Source of the DNA: Methanolobus chelungpuianus
Lineage (GTDB): Archaea; Halobacteriota; Methanosarcinia; Methanosarcinales; Methanosarcinaceae
Assembly (NCBI RefSeq): GCF_024500045.1
Contig: NZ_JTEO01000005.1
Coordinates: forward strand, 124,001 to 188,000
DNA length: 64,000 nucleotides
Reading direction: 5' to 3'
Below, in pieces: positions 25,604 to 33,147 of the stretch (positions are counted from its first letter, which is position 1; each line of letters begins with the position of its first letter). The position numbers and the translations under genes were made by a program. The notes beneath the pieces are model-generated. The model ran no database searches. It had not been told where the DNA came from and saw only the letters and a list, made by a program, of their open reading frames with translations.

Positions 25604-27192
25604 ACGTTGGCCAGCTCTCTCAAGGTGAAATAGGTATATCTCCCCTTCTTGAAAGACACCAGCAGTTGTGACTGTTCCATCCGGTCCACAATAGCTGAGA
25701 GCTCATCGGCACCTATGGGAGCGCACATGGAGCCTATCTGGCCCTCCAGCTGCTTCAGGGTCACAGGGCCACCACTCAGCTCTTCAATGATCACCTGCTC
25801 AATATGTCCCGGTGAGAAAGCATCAGCATATATCCCCTCAACAGCATCCTGAACAGTATCCGGAGGACAATCCTGTACCCTGTTAGTTCCATCAGTCGGT
25901 GCAGATCGGAGTTGCTCCAAGTCTTCACGTACCTTCAGGATATCTGCATGGGCGAGCCGGGCCTTTTCCGCATCCTCTGATGATCGCTGTATCTGTTGCT
26001 GCATATTTGCAAGGGTCTCGTTGACCTCTTCCCGGAAAGAGCCAATTGCTTCGGAAATTAGCATCATTTCGTCCCGGTTAGCTTTTAAAGACAGGCTCTC
26101 CGCAATTAAAGCCATGTCCTGCAAAGGAGCCTGCATGGGAGCGCCAGGAGCTGTAAGTGCCTGGCTGCGGGTTTCCTCAATGTCCTTGCCCAGTTTCCTG
26201 AGTGCTTTCGTGTGCAGGTTCACTGCCTTTGCGATGCTCTTTATCTGATCCTGTATCCCTTCAATGCCCTTGGAGTATAACTTTGCATCCTCCAGCTGGT
26301 TGTTCTGGAGCTCTGCCATGAACTGCATATTCTCTGTCAGGTTCGTGAGCTCCTCAGCCAGACCGGACAGCTGCGAGGATATCCTTTCAATGGACCTTTC
26401 ATGGGAGACAACTTTCTGGACTGTGTATTCCCTGCTTCCTGTCTCGACGAAGGACCTGAAGTCCTGAGAGCTGTAATTGGGCACTGCCTGGGAGAGGATC
26501 TTGAAAAGCTCGATATAGGTTGCATGGATCTGCTTAATGGAAACCAGCTTGGAAGATACCGCGTCTGAGAGCCCTTTTACCAGGAACACGCCGTTCTCGA
26601 ACCTGAAGAAGTCCACTCCTGCGCTGAACTGGCGGACCTTGTCCCTGGTATCCTCCACGATCTGGGAGGATTCCCTGTCACCGAATATGTTCAGCATGGA
26701 CGCATAAAGGTCGTTCAGAGTCTTTGCATAGGTGATCTCAAGTACATCAGGCGGGACCTTTGCAGCATCAAGGGTCTCTGCACTGAGCGAGTCCTCCGCC
26801 CTTACGATCCTTCGGAGCCGTTTGGAGAAAATATCGAAATCCCTTCTAAGCTGCCTGAACTCTTCCTGGCCGGACATCCGGGACATCTCATCATGGATCT
26901 GAGAGAGAGAACCTTCATGTTCACTGAGCCCCTCATTAACCTTAGCCTGCAGTTCTTCGAACCTTCTTTCGAAGAATCCGAGCCTTGCCTCCAGCTCCTC
27001 ATAACAGGGGACTTTTGAAGGTGCTTCCATATCCTGTTTATTGCAGGGATCATCGGGCTCTTCGGAGCATATCCCATGGAATTCCCGTCCCTGATCCGGA
27101 CATTCCGGAGAAGTATTATCGTAACTGTCAGACCCACGCTCATGGGAGTGATTCTCTTCCGCTTGTGTTCCGGCAACTATTTCACTGCTCAT
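25600..27192 (-). CDS. Long coiled-coil protein with C-terminal winged helix
   Basis: This is a 530 aa cytoplasmic protein. It has an acidic low-complexity N-terminus (about 1-65), coiled coils at about 70-135 and 265-420, a helical middle (SAGVDFFRFENGVFLVKGLS), and a winged helix at about 465-530 (FSPGHIEQVIIEELSG, KKGRYTYFTLREL). GGTGGTG precedes ATG 27192. It sits between the Roadblock and GNAT genes. The shape suggests a scaffold like ArlC/D/E of the archaellum cytosolic ring, but the ArlD/E domain itself is not seen. Function unknown. Confidence 0.65.
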   Translation of the reverse strand: MSSEIVAGTQAEENHSHERGSDSYDNTSPECPDQGREFHGICSEEPDDPCNKQDMEAPSKVPCYEELEARLGFFERRFEELQAKVNEGLSEHEGSLSQIHDEMSRMSGQEEFRQLRRDFDIFSKRLRRIVRAEDSLSAETLDAAKVPPDVLEITYAKTLNDLYASMLNIFGDRESSQIVEDTRDKVRQFSAGVDFFRFENGVFLVKGLSDAVSSKLVSIKQIHATYIELFKILSQAVPNYSSQDFRSFVETGSREYTVQKVVSHERSIERISSQLSGLAEELTNLTENMQFMAELQNNQLEDAKLYSKGIEGIQDQIKSIAKAVNLHTKALRKLGKDIEETRSQALTAPGAPMQAPLQDMALIAESLSLKANRDEMMLISEAIGSFREEVNETLANMQQQIQRSSEDAEKARLAHADILKVREDLEQLRSAPTDGTNRVQDCPPDTVQDAVEGIYADAFSPGHIEQVIIEELSGGPVTLKQLEGQIGSMCAPIGADELSAIVDRMEQSQLLVSFKKGRYTYFTLRELANV

Positions 27193-27207
27193 TATGGCAC
27201 CACCGCA

Positions 27208-28023
27208 TTATACGAACGACTCCAGTTTGCGCCTTATATCGGGTATCCACTCGGCCTCGCACATATCAGCAACATAGTCCCCATGCAGAGGACGTATCTG
27301 GTCCCTGATTATCATTTCCACCAGTAATGGCCACAGATCCTCCGTCATCCACTTAGGGGATGATGCGATCTCATTGAAAGCCATGGCAAGCGCAGGCTCC
27401 ACTTCGCCCCTGCCCATGACACCGGTGATCTTTTCCTTGATGTCGGCAAGTATCTCCATGTTCTTCTTGTATTCTGAAGACTGGGTGTACATCTCATTGA
27501 ACACTACCTTGGCAAGTATGCGCAACTCAGAGGCCACCTCATCAGAATAATTAGACAGCTGGTCGGCAGTCATAGGACGCTGCTCGAATACATGCTGTAT
27601 GACCTCACGTGCAACCTGTATCTTATGCATGTCATCCGAAAGGTCGGCCTTGCCGGTGAAAAGGGATATGAGTAACGCACCTCTCCCCACAGAGGAGAAG
27701 ATCACAGTGCCGAAATCGTATTCTATCACTGACTGTTTCAGCCCCATGGCAAGCTGCTGGCTTACGTGCAGGAGGTTGTTGCTTATGAGATTTGTCAGCT
27801 CGAATATCTTGGGGCCTATGCTTTCCGGGATGTAGGAGGCATATATCCTGCCATCAGCGCCTGCAAACAGCAGTACGTCAACATCACTGGACTCGTATGT
27901 CCTTTTAAGCTGCGAGACCAAGGCAAACTTCAGGAGGGATACGTCTTCCAGATCATCCTTTGTCTTTTTAACCGCCAAGTTTACCACATCTGTAATACTA
28001 CCGGACCATTTCTTCCAGGTCAC
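27208..28023 (-). CDS. Roadblock/LC7-type domain protein
   Basis: This protein is up to 271 aa. Residues about 45-125 follow the Roadblock pattern: VDVLLFAGADGRIYASYIP, VIEYDFGTVIFSSVGRGALL. The C-terminal half is helical and unrecognised. Roadblock proteins regulate small GTPases and scaffolds in archaea and bacteria (MglB-like). The proposed GTG start at 28023 overlaps the KaiC gene by 26 bp; GTG 27987 or TTG 27978 would avoid this and are equally possible. No Ras-like GTPase is present in the window. Confidence 0.65.
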   Translation of the reverse strand: MTWKKWSGSITDVVNLAVKKTKDDLEDVSLLKFALVSQLKRTYESSDVDVLLFAGADGRIYASYIPESIGPKIFELTNLISNNLLHVSQQLAMGLKQSVIEYDFGTVIFSSVGRGALLISLFTGKADLSDDMHKIQVAREVIQHVFEQRPMTADQLSNYSDEVASELRILAKVVFNEMYTQSSEYKKNMEILADIKEKITGVMGRGEVEPALAMAFNEIASSPKWMTEDLWPLLVEMIIRDQIRPLHGDYVADMCEAEWIPDIRRKLESFV

Positions 28024-29059
28024 GGAGACTGTCTATCTCTATTAGGCCTTCATCCTCGCCTTTCAGGTCTGCGCTAATATCGGGCTCAGAAGCCCTGGAT
28101 GACAGTTCCCTCAGGTCGAGCTGAATATCGGAAGGTATGCTTTCCTCTTTCCTGCGGGCGATCTCATCCCTGGTAAGAGCATCAGTGAGCCCCTGGGATT
28201 CGAAGAATATCTGCAGGGTCTCCTTGGGAGAGAATGGGTATGACCAGTTCTCCCTGACATACGCAAGGCGTTCCAGCACAATCTCACTGGCGCCAAGGTC
28301 CGCAGCGGTCCTGATGGCCTTATTGAACAGGTCATCATACTTGCGCATATCCTCTGCAGATACCAGCGGGGTGGTGCGCACAACGACCCCTATACCGCGC
28401 ACGAAAATGTAGGGATAGACTTCCTCACCATGCCTTGTCGCACGCATCTTAACGATCTCCAGCGCCCTGTTGAAGGCGCCTCCTATGGGACGGTAGGTCA
28501 GGTGGACCGCGCCGTCTGACATGTAGATAGGTATAAGCACATCCTCACCGATGGTCTCACCGGGAGCCGCATGCTCTTCGGTTGTTATCAGCACAGGGCC
28601 CAGCTGCTTGAGCGTATAGAACAGCTTGGTGATTATCTCGCGCTGTTCCTGCTTATCCTGGATAGCCCATGTAAGGGGTGTCAGCGGATCGATCACCACG
28701 CGGGTCTTCACCGAGAAGTTCTTGTTCATTTCCACAAGAGCCGGCAACTGCTCATCCACCAGTTTAACAAAATCCTTACCCTTGGAATGGAAGAAGAACA
28801 GCTCTTTTTCGTAATACCTGTCAAGATTGAAGCCAAGCATCTTGGCTTCCCGCAGTATCTGTTCAGGCGGTTCTTCCATGCTTATGTATAAACCGTTCTC
28901 ACCATGCTCCAGGCCATAGTTCAGGTACTGCATTGCAAAAGTGGATTTACCGGTACCGCTTGAACCGACCACGAGCAGTGTGGTGTTATCCCTGACCCCG
29001 CCCTCGATGACCCTGTCAAGGCCTGCAATCCCGGTTGGGATCCTTCTCTCTCTGCTCAT
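27998..29059 (-). CDS. KaiC-family ATPase with C-terminal extension
   Basis: This 353 aa protein has one KaiC domain: IPTGIAGLDRVIEGGVRDN, Walker A GSSGTGKST (residues 32-40), YISMEEPPEQIL, Walker B RVVIDPLTPL. Beyond residue 240 there is an unusual charged extension with IEIDSLRDLEEMVR at the end. GGAGG precedes the ATG, which overlaps the stop of the LSm-like gene (ATGA). It probably hexamerises and signals through ATP state; in the island it may be the energy- or time-sensing core (inference). Confidence 0.85.
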   Translation of the reverse strand: MSRERRIPTGIAGLDRVIEGGVRDNTTLLVVGSSGTGKSTFAMQYLNYGLEHGENGLYISMEEPPEQILREAKMLGFNLDRYYEKELFFFHSKGKDFVKLVDEQLPALVEMNKNFSVKTRVVIDPLTPLTWAIQDKQEQREIITKLFYTLKQLGPVLITTEEHAAPGETIGEDVLIPIYMSDGAVHLTYRPIGGAFNRALEIVKMRATRHGEEVYPYIFVRGIGVVVRTTPLVSAEDMRKYDDLFNKAIRTAADLGASEIVLERLAYVRENWSYPFSPKETLQIFFESQGLTDALTRDEIARRKEESIPSDIQLDLRELSSRASEPDISADLKGEDEGLIEIDSLRDLEEMVR

Positions 29060-29391
29060 TCACATGCCTCCACATCAAGAGTCTCAGGCTCGATAGCCTT
29101 CAGTTCCCCCATTTCCACAGAGAGGATAAGGGATTCATTACCGTCGAAGGGGAAGCTCTTCTCGACATAAATGGCTTCGATAGAAGCACCCATTATAAGC
29201 ATGTGGTCGCTTATGTCCACCCAGCCCACATCATTCTTCCTGACGACCTTTTTCAGCAGTATGTTACTGGTCTCTGTATCCATCCCTGCGCATTCCCCTC
29301 TGTAATGCGATGATCGCGTGATAACGCGGACCATCTGGCCGATAAAGCCAGATAGACAATCATCCATGAGTTTCCTTTTGGAGCCGGACAT
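29056..29391 (-). CDS. LSm/Sm-like small protein
   Basis: This 111 aa protein has FIGQMVRVITRSSHYRGECA, then DTETSNILLKKV and MLIMGASIEAIYVE. The spacing matches Sm1 (G-x-x-V-x-V...G...D-x-x-x-N-I-L-L) and Sm2 (I-x-G-x-x-I-x-x-I). The final ~25 residues are acidic. Sm folds usually bind RNA or act as ring adaptors. It lies between V4R-like and KaiC genes, with an ATGA overlap to the latter. The fold call is by motif reading only. Confidence 0.5.
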   Translation of the reverse strand: MSGSKRKLMDDCLSGFIGQMVRVITRSSHYRGECAGMDTETSNILLKKVVRKNDVGWVDISDHMLIMGASIEAIYVEKSFPFDGNESLILSVEMGELKAIEPETLDVEACE

Positions 29392-29404
29392 TCTCTAACC
29401 TCTT

Positions 29405-30322
29405 CTAACCTTTTTTCATCTTAGCCATCAGTTCGGCAAAACTGTCTGCTTTCCTGGCTTCTTCCTGTATCTTCACGTTCTGCTGCGATGCAGCCTGGCT
29501 GGCAGGCTGCGGGGGCACAGGAGTTGTGGCCTGGACCTTTTGGGCCATTGCACCGAAAGCTGACCCAAAGGTATTATGGGAGGATGCTATGGATGCCAGT
29601 TCTTCCCGGGTTTTCCATGGCGGGTCGAAGATCTTCTCCTGTTTTTTCATATTCGCTGCGAACTGCATGTAGGCATTACCGATCTCGGAAAGCCTTCCGC
29701 TGTCCAGCAGCTTGTATATCGTCAGGGCCCTGACCCTTTCCACAAGTTCGTTCTCATTTACCGGGGGCCTTATACCCGAAAGTATCATCCTGTCATGCTC
29801 GTCCAGCAAGACCTGGTAAGCGGATATGGGCTGCAGGGACACCTTGAACCTGCAGACATGGTTACCGTTCTTGATACACTCGATCTCCTCCACCGAGCAT
29901 TCAAGTTCAAGCTCCTCAGTAAAGAACCTGTGCAGGGCATCTGTGGTGGCAACACATACTTTCTGATTGTTCAGGGCAGGATAACAGTTGCATACCGGAT
30001 TATTGGGAACTGCAAAAACGTAATTCATCGGAGCGTAGGAGATAAGCTGCATGGCCCCCAGGCCTGCTTCGGAGAACAGCCTCACATGGAAGTTATAGAG
30101 AGCTGTAGCCTTTATGGCATCTATTGTGAAGGCTTTGAGGAATTTGCGGGTCTCACTCCAGGGGACCTTTGCCCTCGGGAATCTCTCGCTGATATTCTGC
30201 TGTATCTTGAGCAGTGCGCCAAAGGCACCCATGGATTGTGCAAAGCTGCCATCGTTCATCGAAGGCACTCCGCCGGGTGAAGCGGTCATAAATGGTGGCA
30301 GACCGGGAGGCATGTCACTCAT
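29405..30322 (-). CDS. V4R-like (4-vinyl reductase fold) sensor protein
   Basis: This is a 305 aa cytoplasmic protein with a Pro/Gly-rich N-terminus. A V4R-like domain covers about residues 45-170: CNCYPALNNQKVCVA, then FFTEELELECSVEEIECIKN and HVCRFKV, the Cys-x(n)-C-x-x-x-G-x-x-x-C ending typical of V4R. The rest is a helical Ala/Gln-rich tail. V4R domains bind small hydrophobic or heme-like ligands in archaeal and bacterial sensors. GGAGGTG precedes ATG 30322. Second gene of the CheF-led operon. Confidence 0.6.
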   Translation of the reverse strand: MSDMPPGLPPFMTASPGGVPSMNDGSFAQSMGAFGALLKIQQNISERFPRAKVPWSETRKFLKAFTIDAIKATALYNFHVRLFSEAGLGAMQLISYAPMNYVFAVPNNPVCNCYPALNNQKVCVATTDALHRFFTEELELECSVEEIECIKNGNHVCRFKVSLQPISAYQVLLDEHDRMILSGIRPPVNENELVERVRALTIYKLLDSGRLSEIGNAYMQFAANMKKQEKIFDPPWKTREELASIASSHNTFGSAFGAMAQKVQATTPVPPQPASQAASQQNVKIQEEARKADSFAELMAKMKKG

Positions 30323-30364
30323 AAAGCCACCTCCGCAGCAGGAAATGTTACAGAGCGATACACC

Positions 30365-30952
30365 TTACATCATCTCCATTATCTGTTTCTTGCCTTCTTC
30401 CGTAAGGGTTCCTGAATTGTCGCACAGTTTCTGGTCCCTGAGGCTCTTGAAACTGTCTGCCAGGGTCTGGCTGTCAGCCCCGGTGAAAAAGGCAAGTTTT
30501 TGCAGGTCGTTGACACCTGTATACAGCATATACAGTAATTTCTTATCAATATCGGAAAGTGACTGTTTCTTTGTGGGTGTCCCGCATATAGGCTGCAGGT
30601 ATGTTTTCAGGGTGTTTATCACAGCCTCGTTACCTGCAAGTAGCGCCACGGCCGGCGTTGTCGCACCTTGTATCACGCTGGACGCCTGTACATAGTCGAT
30701 AATAAGCACATGGGAAGTACCTATGGCCCTTTGGGCCTTCATTTTGATAGAGTCCGTAACTTCCCTGCCGATCATGGTAATATTCTGAAGGGGTATCGTT
30801 GACCAGCCACCGCCCTCCGAGAACCACAGATTGAGATTGGTCAGGTAAAGTACACCTTTTTCCCAGTTATCCGAATACAGGGAATTACCCATCATCACAG
30901 CCTTGAAAATATATGTCAGATCCACTTTTGCTATGCCCTGCTCTTGAGCCAT
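30365..30952 (-). CDS. CheF-like taxis adaptor
   Basis: This 195 aa protein has an N-terminal PH-like module (KGVLYLTNLNLWFSEGGG, STIPLQNITMIGREV) and a C-terminal winged helix (KLLYMLYTGVNDLQKLAFFT, LADSFKSLRDQKLC). This is the two-part plan of archaeal CheF (DUF439), the adaptor that joins phosphorylated CheY to the archaellum switch. It is shorter than typical CheF (about 280-300 aa). No che genes are in the window. It leads a seven-gene minus-strand operon. Confidence 0.65.
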   Translation of the reverse strand: MAQEQGIAKVDLTYIFKAVMMGNSLYSDNWEKGVLYLTNLNLWFSEGGGWSTIPLQNITMIGREVTDSIKMKAQRAIGTSHVLIIDYVQASSVIQGATTPAVALLAGNEAVINTLKTYLQPICGTPTKKQSLSDIDKKLLYMLYTGVNDLQKLAFFTGADSQTLADSFKSLRDQKLCDNSGTLTEEGKKQIMEMM

Positions 30953-30979
30953 CAGACCACACCATGAGACTTAATCAGT

Positions 30980-31080
30980 AGAATATAATATATTATAATA
31001 ATTATAATTAAACTAGATATAGTCATACGCATATTAATAACCTTCTATATGCAAAATAATATAAAAATAATTTAAAGAGC
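30980..31080 (-). promoter_or_regulatory. AT-rich promoter of the CheF-led operon
   Basis: On the minus strand this contains CTTTAAATT (31077-31069) and ATATATTATATTC (about 30995-30982), both TATA-like. The second is about 30-40 bp before ATG 30952. It marks the border between the upstream GNAT-HDAC genes and the CheF operon. Confidence 0.45.
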
Positions 31081-31123
31081 AGACTTTGCCAGGACTATGA
31101 CTGCGGACAGCCAGCCGGCTAGA

Positions 31124-32041
31124 TCAGGCAGCTTTTCTCACTGGAAGGAAATAGCGCTCCCTGCCACAGGATGAGCAGATGAAAGCAGTTCCGGGTTTAG
31201 GCCCGCCCTGCAAGAACTTGCCTGCCATGTTCTCGCCGCACTCGCAGGAAGACAGCATTTTCTGGTTACCGATGAACTCTCCCCGGAGGTCCAGCCGTAC
31301 AGGCGTAGAGGCATCAGGCACCAAAGACACTTCATTACTGCTGCGATCTTCACATATAGTGTGATCAGTACCTGCAGTACCATCGGTTGTGTTCTCAGGG
31401 GCAACAGATGCCTTTTTCAAGCCCCCTGCCTTGACATCGGATGCAATGGCAGACCGGGTCCTACCCTTTGATGCAGGATATTCGCCCGGGAACAGTTTCA
31501 TTCTGCACTGCTCTGTCCGGTCCTGGGTCACATGCATCCTTTCCAGGGACAGGCCAGACTTTGAGCCCTCATCCAGCAAAAGATAACCGGGGTGGTCTGC
31601 AAGTCCGACGGGACAGTTCTTTGCAGGAAGAATGAAACTCAGGGAAACGAAGAAGTTTTTAGCATTTGCATTAACGGGTTTTGTGATAATGTGACCCGGG
31701 AGTATCCTGGAAATAAGAGTGAACAGAGTTCTTCCAAGTCCTTTGCTGGCCAGTTGGGGAGAGACCTCTATCGCACGAAGTACAAAGACGGGCCTTCCGT
31801 CAGTCGAAGGCTTACTCCAGCTCTCATTCATGGACCAGCCAACGATCGACTTTTCCAGCACCGCGACCACAAGATATACATTAGGCCTCTTGAGCCAGCT
31901 CCTGAAATTAGCCATATAGTCGGACATGCCCAGGTGCTTTTTAAAATAGGTGAATTCCCCGATCCCCAGCTTGTCCAGCTCGAAGGCATGCTCAAGTAGA
32001 TAGAAATGCACTCCGTCCGAGTTTCTTGCGATCTCGATCAT
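31124..32041 (-). CDS. GNAT-fold protein 2 with zinc-ribbon tail
   Basis: This protein is 305 aa, starting at 32041 (MIEIARNSD) with an ATGA overlap to the preceding deacetylase gene. Residues about 15-160 resemble a GNAT domain and the other GNAT protein at 24821: RAIEVSPQLASKGLGRTLFT, then HIITKPVNANAKNFF. The CoA loop reads ASKGLG, missing the usual Arg/Gln. A variable linker and a zinc ribbon follow, C-E-C near residue 270 and C-S-S-C about 20 residues later. It could be active, or a binding module derived from GNAT. Confidence 0.65.
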   Translation of the reverse strand: MIEIARNSDGVHFYLLEHAFELDKLGIGEFTYFKKHLGMSDYMANFRSWLKRPNVYLVVAVLEKSIVGWSMNESWSKPSTDGRPVFVLRAIEVSPQLASKGLGRTLFTLISRILPGHIITKPVNANAKNFFVSLSFILPAKNCPVGLADHPGYLLLDEGSKSGLSLERMHVTQDRTEQCRMKLFPGEYPASKGRTRSAIASDVKAGGLKKASVAPENTTDGTAGTDHTICEDRSSNEVSLVPDASTPVRLDLRGEFIGNQKMLSSCECGENMAGKFLQGGPKPGTAFICSSCGRERYFLPVRKAA

Positions 32042-33087
32042 ATAGCATCGCCCACCTTGCATAGCCGAGGTTTACCGATATTCCAGTAAGGGCTTAGTAC
32101 AAACTTCAGTCTTGATAGTTTTTCATGGAACTCCCTTCTTGTATTGACATGCCGGGATGCAAGCAGGTCTATCTGGTCGACTTCATCCGGGATAGTCCTT
32201 CTGCCCATAAGCCCGTCAAGGACGACCGCAGAGAGCATGCCAATATCCTCGTGATAGCCTCCCTCCAGCAGGCAGACGACTTTCCACCGGCTGGCAAGAA
32301 GACCGATTATATGATAATAGCCGTCCACTGTAAGGTCCAGCTGGGACAGAGGCTCCTTGTAGTAGGCGTCGAAGCCACACTCCAGAATGACGATATCCGG
32401 CTTGAAATCCTTAAGCACCTCCTCAATAATCTCTTCAAAAAGTATTGCATACTCCGTATTTCCGGATCTGGGAGGCATCTCCATGTTGATGGAAAGACCG
32501 AGCGCCGGACGGATGCCGATATCCCTGATGAAACCATTATAAGGATAGAAATTCGAAGGGTCCTGATGAACGGATATGCACAGCACCTGCGGGTCGCCGG
32601 AGAATATGGCGTGAGTGCCATCGGATGCGTGTGCGTCGATGTTCAGTATTGCTATCTTCTGTGTCCCGTAAGAGTGTTTAAGAAATCTGGCAAGGATGGC
32701 AGAATTGTTGAATATGCAGAATCCTCCGGAAGTAGTTGCTCCTGCATGATGTCCCGGTGGACGCACCAGAGCAAATGAATGGTCACATGCTCCGCATGCT
32801 ACAACATCCCCTGCACGGATCACAGCACCTGCTGCCTCGAGAAGTACTTCGAAAGAGCCTTCGCAGAGATAAGTATCCTTACCGGGGCTTTTGCGGGACT
32901 GACTGATGCATTGCACTACGCTGTCAACATACTCCTGCGTATGGACCCTCAGTATGTCCTCCATGGCAGCAGGTTCGGACATGAACATAAAGCATCTTCC
33001 ATCATCCAGATACCTGTTCAGGGAGAGGTAGTCAAGTATCCTGTCCAGCCTCGATGGATTCTCGGGACCCGGATACCCGTTGAGCAT
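32038..33087 (-). CDS. Histone-deacetylase-family hydrolase 2
   Basis: This is a 349 aa arginase/deacetylase-fold enzyme. The whole zinc site is present: RPPGHH (His113, His114), LNIDAHASDG (Asp151, His153), ECGFDAYY (second Asp) and LLEGGYHE (catalytic Tyr). It is therefore probably an active lysine or polyamine deacetylase. The N-terminal segment NHHLHDP and GYPGPENPSRLDRI aligns with the family start, yet the first part lies upstream of ATG 33087 with no canonical start; translation may begin at ATA 33138, 5 nt after GGTG (see findings). Overlaps the GNAT 2 start. Confidence 0.85.
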   Translation of the reverse strand: MLNGYPGPENPSRLDRILDYLSLNRYLDDGRCFMFMSEPAAMEDILRVHTQEYVDSVVQCISQSRKSPGKDTYLCEGSFEVLLEAAGAVIRAGDVVACGACDHSFALVRPPGHHAGATTSGGFCIFNNSAILARFLKHSYGTQKIAILNIDAHASDGTHAIFSGDPQVLCISVHQDPSNFYPYNGFIRDIGIRPALGLSINMEMPPRSGNTEYAILFEEIIEEVLKDFKPDIVILECGFDAYYKEPLSQLDLTVDGYYHIIGLLASRWKVVCLLEGGYHEDIGMLSAVVLDGLMGRRTIPDEVDQIDLLASRHVNTRREFHEKLSRLKFVLSPYWNIGKPRLCKVGDAI

Positions 33088-33147
33088 GGGATCATGCAGA
33101 TGATGGTTCTTATTGCAGGTCAGGCCGACACGGACTATTGTAACACC

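Noticed and set aside
25600-27192. ArlD/ArlE archaellum gene
   Set aside because: The coiled coils look similar, but the C-terminus is a winged helix and the ArlD/E domain motif is missing.
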